64,000 nucleotides of DNA from Cunninghamella blakesleeana (taxonomy: Eukaryota; Mucoromycota; Mucoromycetes; Mucorales; Cunninghamellaceae), in NCBI GenBank assembly GCA_017871115.1, contig JAFCIZ010000002.1:1633501-1697500 (forward strand). Direction: 5' to 3'. The notes under the pieces are model-generated. The model was not told the origin of the DNA and ran no database searches. It was given only the letters and a program-made list of their open reading frames with translations. Positions 36,797 through 47,479 of this stretch are shown here, piece by piece. Each line of letters starts with the position of its first letter. Within the stretch, counting starts at the first letter, position 1. The position numbers were made by a program, and so were the translations under genes.

Positions 36797-37200
36797 ACAT
36801 GGTATTGGTATTCATAAAAAATAATCCTCACCACACATAAAAATAAAAAACAAAACTTTTTATAGTCATAAGCTTTTTTTTATTTTTATTGTTTGACTAA
36901 ATTATCCATTAGTTTTTAAAGCAAATATAAACATATTCTTTCATTGGCATTCAAAATAAACTAAAAATCTTTGTCATATTTAAAAATAAACACTTTTTTA
37001 ATAACCTTAAATTATAATATATATATTTAAACAATCATACATAGATTTCTGTTTTTTATTCGTGTAGTTGCGTTTATTTATTTTAATTTTTTTTTTTGAC
37101 TGTATATATAGATATTTATTGCTTATTATATTGGTGAACAAGAGAATAACGATAAATGGATAATTGTGCAAAAAAAAAAAGAAAAAGTGTATATTGCTAT
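36797..37200. other. Spacer between convergent genes
   Basis: Region of 404 bp between the membrane-protein stop (+) and the NDUFB8 stop (-). It is AT-rich 3' UTR sequence without coding potential. Confidence 0.7.
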
Positions 37201-37690
37201 CTATTCTGAATCGTCAGGACGAGCCTATAAAATAGAAAAAAGAAAACAATATATAATACATTTCTCAGCATCTAATTTACATTTATATTTTTCAATATAT
37301 ATATATGTATTATGAATAACTTACACCACAAGGTCTAACATCACCTTCACGATAACCTAAACTTTCTTTTAAACCTTCATAAGGATAAGTACGTTTAACC
37401 TAATACAAGATAAAATAAATGTATATAATTTTCTTTAGTTATTGAAATTATATGAAAAATATATATTTTTTCTGTTATTATTTTACAGCAGGTCTTTCAG
37501 GATAAGTCTTATAAATAATACCAACAGCAGCAGTAAATACACCTGCAGCTAAAGCTAATTGAGCAAGAGCTTTGTAAGGACTATAATGATGAAGATCAGG
37601 AGCCCATACACCAAAAAGTTCGTCTTCTTCGTGAACCTATTATATTTAATATATTCATCATCAATAATAAAATATATAAATAATGAGTAA

Positions 37691-37727
<37 letters not shown>

Positions 37728-38046
37728 ATTGATTCGTTCTATCCTTATTATCCTTATTATTATTATTATTATATTTGTCTTTTTTTTATTGTTGAAATAT
37801 ATAAATATTGATTTAAGAATTGTTGCTTACAGGTTCACCAAAGTTACGTTTATCTTGAGGATCCCACCAACCAAAAGGACCTCTAGTTTGAACACTCTTT
37901 CTAGGTAAATTGGGATAATCACCGATTTGAGGATCTTCTAATACTTCTCCGGTGTTGAGAGTGGATTGAGGACGAGCTGTTGTCATAACAATAGGTCGTT
38001 GCACGAGTTGTCTGCTTAATAATCGTGAGGTAGTTGTACGAAGCAT
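37201..38046 (-). CDS. Mitochondrial complex I accessory subunit NDUFB8 (ASHI)
   Basis: Accessory subunit of the membrane arm of NADH:ubiquinone oxidoreductase. Four exons (first 38046-37831, last ending at 37201) give about 154 aa. The first 30 residues are basic and hydroxylated without acidic residues (MLRTTTSRLLSRQLVQRP), a typical mitochondrial presequence. The conserved block IGDYPNLPRKSVQTRGPFGW then WDPQDKRNFGEP is in exon 1. EEDELFGVWAPDLHHYSP and a single membrane helix (ALAQLALAAGVFTAAVGIIY) are in exon 2, followed by KTYPERPAVKRTYPYEGL. This layout matches fungal NDUFB8 orthologues. The gene ends in a short acidic tail. Confidence 0.85.
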
Positions 38047-38663
38047 ATTATGTTTTTAATGATATATGATATTTTTTAAAAAGAAAGAAAGAGTGGGGAG
38101 AAAAGGGTTTGGGTTTTAAAAAAATATAATGAAAGAAAAAAATTATTATAAACAAAAAAAAAATAGATATATAATAAAATAGTCAGTCAGTCAAGGGAGT
38201 CTTTTTGAACCCCGACATCATTTTCCTCTCAGTATATAAATAATATACACTACAATAAATTTTATTAATATGCCATTACTTCTCTTCTTATCTATAAATA
38301 ACGTATCAATAAGTTTATATCGATGGTATGATATAATCAAATTTTAAAATTATTTTGACTTATATTTCAACAATAATAAAAAGCAATGATCAGTACCGTT
38401 TTTTTAAATAAAAAAATGTTTTTTATAAATAAATGTATCACTTCTAGTTTTAAAAATACTAGGAACGTTATTTTTTTAAAAAAATTTGTGTTAAAAAATA
38501 AATTATTTCTTTTTATTTTAAAACAAAAAAAGCTGGCGTTTTTTATTTATTTTTTATATATTATTTACAGTTATATAAAGATTAAGGATACTAATTTTTT
38601 TTCTTTTTGGTTTTTTATAATGTAAGGTTATATAAAGGGTTTTTAAAAAAGAAAATAATCTAT
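38047..38663. other. Spacer
   Basis: Region of 617 bp between the NDUFB8 start and the peroxiredoxin stop, both on the minus strand. The open frame at 38386-38625 (+) is Phe-, Lys- and Ile-rich and looks like chance. A GTCAGTCAGTCAAG stretch at about 38182-38196 lies in the NDUFB8 promoter. No gene is supported. Confidence 0.6.
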
Positions 38664-39415
38664 TTAGTTAACGGCGTTGAAGTATTCCTTGGAAGCTTCA
38701 ACAGAGGGCTTGATGGTTTTTTCACCAGCGGTCCAGTTAGCAGGGCAGACTTCGCCATGTTCATCAGTAAACTTGAAAGCTTGAACAAGACGTAAGACTT
38801 CATCAACAGAACGACCAACGGGTAAATCGTTGATGGTAATTTGACGAACCTTACCTTGAGGATCAATGATGAAGAGACCACGAAGAGTGATACCTTCTTC
38901 TTCAATAAGAACACCATAGTCTTTAGCAATGGCCTTGGTCTTATCGGCTAATAAGGGGAAGTTTAATTCACCTAAACCACCTTGCTTACGAGGAGTGTTG
39001 ATCCAGGCTAAGTGAGAGAATTCACTATCACAAGAAGCTAATAAAAATAAAATATATGATTAATCACGCCCATTCTCTTTTTTTTTTACTTCTGATGGGA
39101 TAAATAAGACACGTATTTATTTTATAATCCTTTATCCTTTTATTTTTTTTTAAATATAAAGAAGACCTATTTTATTATTTTAGTTTATTTAAATAACTTA
39201 CCACCAATAACAACAGTGTCAATAGCTTCAAAGTCCTTGATACGGTCAGAGAAAGCTAAGATTTCAGTAGGGCAGACAAAAGTGAAATCCATAGGATACC
39301 AGAAGAAAACAACATATTTACCCTTGTAATCAGATAAAGAGATATCTTTGAATTCACCATTAACAACGGCGGGACCAGTGAATTCGGGAGCTTGCTTTTG
39401 TACTTGAGCGACCAT
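38664..39415 (-). CDS. Typical 2-Cys peroxiredoxin (thioredoxin peroxidase)
   Basis: Reduces H2O2 and organic peroxides with electrons from thioredoxin; also a chaperone and redox sensor in the cytosol. Two exons (39415-39202 and 39037-38664) give 195 aa, the usual length of Tsa1-type enzymes. The peroxidatic cysteine is Cys48 in DFTFVCPTE; the resolving cysteine is in HGEVCPANW near the C-terminus. The GGLG motif and the C-terminal YF (SKEYFNAVN) are both present, the pair that makes eukaryotic 2-Cys enzymes prone to overoxidation and hence able to signal. No targeting sequence is seen. Two TTAGTCA words lie upstream, resembling AP-1/Yap1 sites. Confidence 0.95.
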
Positions 39416-40213
39416 GATTAATATTTTATTTATATATATTTATTTTTTTATAATAAAAAAAGAAAAAGAAAAAGAAAAGAAAAGAAAGTGAAAGAAAAAA
39501 ATAGAAGGGTATTTTTATATTTAGCGTACTATATCACATAAAAAATCTGATTTTTAAAAAAAAAAAAATAGGGTGTAACCATTATAATATCGCGATTTAA
39601 CTGGTTAATATTTCCTTCTATATTCACCTGGGTTTAAATCCGCTTAGTCAAAAAGTTACCTTCCAATCATTTTTTATTTTATTTTATTTTCAAAAATTTT
39701 CGTAATAAGTATAATCATTTTTTTGTATTAAAGAATAAAAAATAACAATAATAAAATAAAATTGTCAAGTTTTATTAAAAAACTGAAATTACAAAAAAAA
39801 TGAAAGAAGTTTAGTCACATATTTTTTCCACATGATTCCATAGACTTTTTTTAATTTATATACAAGCTGTCAAACTTATAAATTAATGTTCCTGGAAAAT
39901 ATTATCCCACGTTATAAAAAAATGAGAAACAAAATTACGGATAAAATAAGTTGAGTAATAATATGCTCTTTTATTTAAAATACGATTTTTAATAGGATAT
40001 TTCAGTATTATTATTACTGACTTTACGATTGATCATGAAACTTAAGAGCTTTCCATTTATATTTAATACTTAAGAACTTCCATTTTGAGATAAGGAACTG
40101 AGTTTAAAGTGAGCCTTTTTATAATACTGTCCAACCGTGTATATATAAATATATATATATGTGTGTGTGTCTTTGTAGTGTATAAGGATAAGTAATAATG
40201 ATGACTATAGTTG

Positions 40214-40250
<37 letters not shown>

Positions 40251-40253
40251 TAA
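39416..40253. other. Spacer with peroxiredoxin promoter
   Basis: Region of 838 bp between the TONSL-like stop and the peroxiredoxin start. A purine run on the plus strand (about 39455-39500) is the pyrimidine tract of the peroxiredoxin promoter. TTAGTCA occurs at 39644-39650 and 39811-39817. TA microsatellites are near 40140-40245. No gene is seen. Confidence 0.6.
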
Positions 40254-43200
40254 TTATTCATTTATTATTTCACATCCATCAATATTAAAATGCTTTAGTT
40301 TAGGGTGCTTATTATAAAAGTCAGATATCTGTTTTTGAGTAATTGACTGGATCATGGTGTAAGATAATTCAATGGATTCCAATTTATCTTCGTGATGTTC
40401 ATAAAAATAATCAAATGATTTGAGCGTGATTAAATTACTGCTTAATATAATTTTGGCTGGGCAGATTATGGCATCAAATAACTTTATTACATCATCATCC
40501 TCTATATATAAATATATCATATATTAGTTAATTATTAATACTGGATAAATTTCTTTTTTATGGCATGATTCCTTTTTTTTAAAAAAAGAAAAATTTACTT
40601 AATAAGTTTGCAGACAAATCTATTTGGTTTAAGGGCAATGTAATGGTGTTTAAAAATCGAATCAAAGTATCAATATCATCCGTTTTTAAATCTGTTATCA
40701 GAAATAAATAAATATAAAATAAAAAGAGATAAAAAGAAGGTTAATATAGATTAAATTTTAAAATATATATAACAAAAAAAATCCCTGTTGTACCTGTACC
40801 ACGCAAATCTAAAGCAGATGATAGTGTTTCTTCAGCCAATGCTTTTATAATTTTTGTATTCTTTTTCGTTTTTAATCTATCACATATGTTTTCATAAACT
40901 TCTAAAGGTGATCTTTCCAAATATCCTATAAATATAAATTGTTTATACATATATAACAAGTATACATATATATGGTTTAATATAGATATCATTAAAATAT
41001 ATAGCAAAAAAAATAACGCTAATATTATTCGTTACCAGCTACGTTTGCCTCCAAATTCTTAATTGGTTTCATCAACAAGCTTTTCAAATTCATATCCGCA
41101 GGTAAATTTTTACCATCAAGGGTAAAACAGTTTATATTAGGCTAGAAAAACAATACCAACCATTATAATCATGTATAAAAATAATAAAATATAATAAAAC
41201 AGTAAAAATAAAATTAGTACACTGGTAATGAAATATTAAATATAAATGAAAATAATAGACCAACTTTTATATTAACTTACTTCCACGCTATATCTTTCCC
41301 ATATTAATTTTGACACTTCACTTGCTAACCATTCCAATGTTTCTTCAAGGCTATCAATTGGAACTAAAATATATATTTTTCTTTCTTTTAACTTCAATGA
41401 TACCAGAACAGACTAACAATAACAATAACAATAATATATATGGATGATTAAATCAATAAAGTGTAATTAATATATGGTAGATGCAATAAATAAATTGAAA
41501 AAAAAAGAATAGTATATTAGCTTACATTTTTAACTGCTGTATTCAAAGTATTATGTAGTTCATTTTTCAAAGGTGAACGAGAATCTATTGTGTCTTCCTT
41601 GGTATTATCTTCATTTTCATGATCAATATCCATATCATCATCCGCCACCTAAAAACATTATAAATAAAATAAAAAACTTAATAATCATAAGTATTAATAC
41701 TATACTATTTGCATTTTTTTTTTTAATATTTTATAAATTACTATAGAATTATATCGTATTTTAGTATCTTTAGTGATTTTCATCCATTTTTCATAAAGAT
41801 CATCATCATCAAAGTAATAATATATTTGAGTGAATCGTTCAAAAGCATCGATCATAATATCCATTTGTTTTATTTCATCTTTAATATATTTTTTCGCATT
41901 TTCCACAATTTGTTGATTTAAATCCTCTAACATTGTTAATGATGTAAAAAACCACGTCATATATATGTTTGCTTTTGTCTCTAATAATTCAATTTCTAAA
42001 ACATATAATAAGTAATCTTCACTCATTTGATCCCGCTTTTCAATTAATTTACAGTATTTAAGACCAGTATCTACAATATCCAGTGCAGGTTTTGCTAATT
42101 CTAATTCACCAAATAATTCAGAGAGTGATAAACATTCTTCTACGATTTGTAGACATAGCTTTTTATGATCTACACCATGGATGTTATTGCTGTTGTTGTC
42201 GTTGTTTTTAGCAAGATCATTGCAACGTTTTGCACTTTCAATAGTATCATAATTATTGATTAGTTGTTTAAATCTCCTTCGTTGATCTCTCATTTTGTGT
42301 ACCATATCCACTACTGCTTGAATCATATCATTTGCTGTTTGCAAGTCATAGCCATCATCTTCGTTTTTCTTTTCATTTGAATAAGTTGAGTTGGCCCAAG
42401 AACGCATGTCACGGCATAATTCCATACAAGCAGAATAAGATTCCATCATAATGTATATTCTCGCCACTTCGATCATAACCGCTAGTTGATCACCCAGCTG
42501 ATATTTTTTAGTCAATTCTAATTCTTTGAGCCGACAATCCAACGTTAATTCCCATTTTCCTCGTCCAGAATAAAGATTTCCCAATTCCCACCACGTTTTT
42601 CGTTCACTATCATAATCCTTCAATTGTTTGGCGTCTTCAATTGCATCCATTAAATATTTTATAGGTTCGCTGATATCTTGAATTTCATAACTGAGTTTTG
42701 ATTTGATCACACCAATATTAAAATTTGAGGATCGTTTGATATCCTTTAATAATAGTTGATCCCCTCCAACATTATCTGCTGTCATTTTTAAAATAATTTT
42801 TCTTTCCTTTTCATAAAATTGCTCTGCATATTTGAAGTCCTTGAATTTTCGATTATCAGAATGACCGTGTGTAAAATAAGCATCAGCTAATAATTTATAA
42901 GCTTGTTGGTATAAACTGTTGTCTTTTAAATCGGATTTGGAAGTTCTGAATAAATCCAGTAGTTGTACGTTAATTAATATACCATTATCAAAGTCAGGTA
43001 TTCTATAATAAAGTAAATACATGTTAGTGGTTATTATTATTACTATTATTATTATATTGTATTAATATTTAAATATATTATGTATAATATATTAATGTAA
43101 CATTACTTGTGATAACACTGGATCATAATAATATAGGTTCTATACATATAAAAAATATGGCATTCATAAATATTATGAAGTTAGTGCCCATTTGATAAGT

Positions 43201-43529
43201 TTTAATTATTATTGTTTTTATTTGTTTTCTTACCTTGCTAGATATCGATATAATTTTTTCTTCTTAAAAACTTTGATAGCTTTTTTACAATAATTTAAAC
43301 ACTCTTCTAAATCTTGCTGTCTATAATAACCTTGAGTTGAAGTAGGATCTTCTGGATCTATATACTCAGCTTGATTTAAATATAAATCGGCAAGATCTAA
43401 TAAAACACGACCAGCTAATTTTTCATTGTTTTCTTGAGTATACTGTTTAAGTTTGCTTTTTCGACCTTTTATTTCTTCGGCAAATGGCGATGATTTAGCT
43501 AGTTTAATTCCATAAGTAATCTTTCCCAT
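40254..43529 (-). CDS. Tonsoku/TONSL-like TPR-UBL-LRR protein lacking ankyrin repeats
   Basis: Probable replication-fork repair scaffold that reads new histones; identification is by architecture. Exons run from 43529 (first exon to 43234; second 43002 to about 41745; then smaller ones) to the stop at 40254. The N-terminal 530 residues are TPR-type helices, for example GRVLLDLADLYLNQAEY, LYQQAYKLLADAYFTHG, TWWELGNLYSGRGKWELTLD and RLKELELTKKYQLGDQLAVM. An acidic stretch follows (VADDDMDIDHENEDNTKEDT), then a ubiquitin-like segment (LKERKIYILVPIDSLEETLE ... WLASEVSKLIWERY ... CFTLDGKNLPADM) and a short leucine-rich repeat region (SALDLRGTDLKTDDIDTLIR, LNQIDLSANLL, KLESIELSYTMIQ, KLKHFNIDGCEI). 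This order is that of TONSL/TSK, but the ankyrin repeats of animal TONSL are absent, as in plant TSK. Alternative: an unrelated TPR-LRR protein. The 5' end shares a short promoter with the SET1-like gene. Confidence 0.65.
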
Positions 43530-43779
43530 ATTACCATTATTATTATATAAAAAATAATGAAGAAAGAGATAGGTATTTTATAGAGTTTAATTTAAAAATA
43601 TATTTTGAAGAAAAAGGGAAGAAAAAAATGATCAATTTTTTTGCTTTAAATGATATTAAAATACCGCTTTTTTTTAACAGCGTCAAAATTTTTATCACTC
43701 TCACTTTTTTTTGCTATTTCTTATTTCAATACGTTATATTACTATTACTATTATTATTTTTATTTAAAAAAGGAATGAT
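43530..43779. promoter_or_regulatory. Compact bidirectional promoter, TONSL-like/SET1-like
   Basis: Only 250 bp separate the two divergent start codons. The middle contains A-rich and T-rich tracts, an ACCGC/GCGTC-containing core (about 43662-43686) and CACTCTCACTTTTTTTTGC on the SET1-like side. Both transcripts must initiate here. Confidence 0.6.
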
Positions 43780-46284
43780 ATGACATCTTCATCAACTATT
43801 CCATCCTCAAATAGAAATAACAATGAAAATGATAATTATTTAATAAATAATGGATCGTCTTCTTTTAATCTAACTCATATACAATCACCTCCACGTTCAG
43901 CTTCACCTACTTATTATCACAGTAATAGTAGTAACAATACCCAAGCAAATGTACCACTACGATCTTCATTCATAATAGACATAGCTGAACAAGACCCAAC
44001 TTTACAAACTTCTTTGCCTAAGATATCTCAAGTATCACTGTCGTCTTCTTCATCAGACGTAACACCAAATATAGATCCAGCACCGACGGCTAGCTTTGAT
44101 CCTCACCCTCACTGCCATCAACAAAACTCTTCCACAATTACTACAGATATCGTTATGGCAACACCTCCTCCATTACCAGAAGATATAGTACAGTCTATTT
44201 CAATACCTCCTGAAGTGATATCAATTGAATCTACCGAAAATAACACTATTAGTACAGCTACTATACAACCACTGCCACCATTACCAAAAAAAATAACACG
44301 CCGTGGGCGGAAAAGGAAGTCTAACTTGACGAATAAATATAAGCTTAAGAAAAAAAGAGCCTCTATGGCTACTGATAATACCTCTCCTTCCCAACAACAA
44401 CCAGATAATGAAGAAGAGCTGTTAATAAAAATGAAGTTGGAGGGGAAAAAAAAGCTGGAAGCTGAAGATAAAAAACTAGAAGAAAAAAATCAAAAAATCA
44501 AAGAGGAGCAAAAAGAATTACAAAGGCGAATCTCTCTGTTGGCTCCAGATTCAGATTCGGATGATGGGGAAAATCTATTTAACACCACTACAGATTATAA
44601 TAAAAATGAATTTATAAAAATATTTACAGAAGTACAAGATAGTGAAGATTATAAATGGCTTCAAAAGGCTTTTTTAGAAAAATATCATACTGATTGTTAT
44701 GCAGAAAATAACACCGTATCAATTGATACTACCACTAAAACATATTCATCATCATTATCATCATCACCATCGTCTGCTACTACTACTACTACTAGTTCCA
44801 TCCGTTCTAATGGAATTGAAAATCAAATTAAAAACAATATATTAATGCCACTAAAACCATCTGATAATGATACACTCCAATCTGAAACTGCACATGGATC
44901 TAATACAAATTATTGTACATCTATACCTACACCTTTTGATTCACTTTCTGAAACTTATGAAAATTGTAATGACAATATTAGTAAGTATTATGGCATCTCT
45001 CCATCACCTTTGTTGAGTGCAACCATTACTACTAATGGATCACAATCATTTGATTCTCCTCCTCCTTTATTGTCACCTTTTAAAGCCAAATGTCTATCAC
45101 CTCTATATTTAAGTATATTTGAAGACCAATCTAATTCATCTATCCACCCTTTTTCTTCAAATGAAATAGAAGCAAAAAAAATAATCAGTGACCCGCCACC
45201 GTTGTCACCATTAGCAACAAATATCATTAATAATAGATATATTCAATCTAAAATTGCAGAAAATTCCTCTTATATGGAGTGCGCTAGATCAAGGATATTT
45301 ATATCGTCCAAATTTGCTAAACCTATACTTAATAAAAATATATCATCGCCAACTTTGCCATCAGTATCATCGTTTTCATCAATAAAAAAAACATCTCCTT
45401 TATTAACTTCACCTCAATCACTTTCTGCATTAACTACTACTACACCACCATCAGCATTATCCACTTCATTCAAGGAAGTAAACCCACCCTTAGCCTCCTA
45501 TTCCGCATCGTCATTATCCTCATCTAATATAAGCAATGCTAATACAATTGACTCAAAAGAATCTAGAATAAAAAACTTTCAACTTAATTTTCAAAACAAT
45601 TTTACAAAATATCAAATGTTAAAGAAAAAACAAAAGAAATTGAAATTTGGAAGATCAGCTATTCATGATTGGGGACTCTTTGCCATGGAACCTATTTATC
45701 AAAATGAATTTGTAATTGAATATTTGGGGGAAGTTATTCGACAACAAGTAGCCAATCATAGAGAACGAGAATATGAAGAAAATGGGATAGGTAGCAGTTA
45801 TTTATTTCGCGTGGATGATGATATTATTGTGGATGCTACGATTAAAGGAAACTTGGCTAGATTTGTAAATCATTGTTGTACTGTAGGTTTTTTTAGTATA
45901 TTTATATATATATAAGAATAAGAAATAATATAATTTCTATAGCATTATGGACGTAATTAACATTTTTTTACTCTACTTTTTTTAAAAAATATTAGCCTAA
46001 TTGTAATACAAAGATAACTAAAATTGGTAAAAAGAAAAGAATAATTATTTATGCTAATCGAGATATCAATCCTGGAGAAGAAATTACTTATAATTATAAA
46101 TTTCCAAAAGAAGATGAAAAAATACCTTGTACTTGTGGTAGTAAATTTTGCAAAGGATCGTAAGTGAATATATATATGCATTTAGTGACAATGGTGATGA
46201 TTATATATTTTTTATGAAATTACACTAATAATCGTTTTCATTATTATTTCCATTATCATATTATTTATTAATAGATTAAACTAA
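43780..46284 (+). CDS. SET1/KMT2-type histone H3-K4 methyltransferase, short N-terminus
   Basis: Predicted catalytic subunit of a COMPASS-like complex, transferring methyl groups to H3K4. Exons 43780-45882, 45996-46159 and 46275-46284 give 758 aa. The C-terminal 140 residues are a textbook SET1 catalytic core: [94 protein letters not shown], and a post-SET CxCxxxxC ending in CKGSLN. A possible n-SET element ([17 protein letters not shown], about residue 290) and an ECARSR stretch (about residue 500, resembling the WDR5-binding Win motif) are present, separated by Ser-rich linkers. RRM domains usual in fungal Set1 are not present, and the upstream neighbour leaves no room for them. A basic coiled segment lies near residues 185-250. 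Confidence 0.88.
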
Positions 46285-46919
46285 AAGTAAAATTATGTAG
46301 CTTGATCGTTTATGTATGGTTTTTTGAATTATATAGAAATCTCTAATATAATAAATTGAAACTTCCTGTTATTTATTTTATTTTATATTTTGAATACTTA
46401 TAATTGCCCAATTATCCTATTTATAGTTTCACCTTACAAATATATTTTATAAATTATTAAAAAAATACCTATAACTTAGAGATACATTTTATGTTTTTGA
46501 ACTGATAAAATGTTGGAGCAGAGTAATATAATAAAAAATTAGATTTTACCAGAATCATACCGTGAGTTTCTTTAAAACTAACAAAAAGAAATTCATACGC
46601 TCAATTTTTTATACTAAGTTAGCTATTTTTTTCTTCGAAATTTTTTTTTATATATATTTCATTTTAAAAAAGAAAGTTGATACACTAATACTTTAAATAA
46701 AATCATAAAATTAATATAAAGAGGTGAAAAAAATTGGGCGGGTTTAATTTTTTTATAAAAAAAATTAATTTTTCAGATTTTTTTTTTTTTCACTCTACTT
46801 TTTTTTTTTAAAAAAAAAAGTTAATTATACCTTTTGTACTGAATGAATGTCTTATGATAAATAGTAATATTATTATTATTGTTATTATTATTGTTATTAT
46901 ATATGCTGTAGCATAATAA

Positions 46920-47400
46920 ACTAATCTATATACAAGTTTTATTTTTTAAATTAATAAAATAGATTTATTTGGTATCATGCCTATCTATTGTATTTTTTCT
47001 GGCGGCGTTTTTTATTTCTTGGTATTACTCTGTTTTTTATGCTAAAATATTATTTTTTCATTGTAAATATTGTTGTATATTAAAACTAATTTATAAATCT
47101 ATTTTGTTTGAATTAATAGAATAGATTTATTTGCTATTATATTTTCTCTGATGATTCCTGGAATACATCTATAATTCTTTGCTTTTGGCTACTCTCTATA
47201 AATACTAGTGCCTTTACTGGTGGTTGTCGTTTTTTATATTCTTGGTGACATATTTCCGTTATGGTACATAAATATATCTTTTTTTTTTTACTATAATCGT
47301 GTTTTTAAATGAAATATATGTATATATTATAGAGTATAAATCTAATATATATATTTGTTTGTTTGAATTGGCGTAAATAGGTTTACAAGCTTATAGCTAT
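46920..47400. repeat. Three imperfect copies of an AT-rich repeat
   Basis: Related segments at 46922-46980, 47094-47146 and 47338-47397. Each starts AATCTAT/AATCTAA, continues with a T-rich GTTT...TTGAATT segment (TTAAATT in the first) and ends with AATAG/AAATAG then GATTTATTTG or GGTTTAC. Spacing is about 170 and 245 bp. Function unknown. Confidence 0.5.
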
Positions 47401-47479
47401 TATTTTTAACTCACTGACGCTTTTGATACCCACACTATGGATCTACAATCACTTTTATTCCTCTTCTTTTAACCCTTAG

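Noticed and set aside
38386..38625. Open frame of 79 residues upstream of NDUFB8
   Set aside because: Made of Phe, Lys, Ile and Asn codons in a homopolymer-rich spacer; no homologous look.
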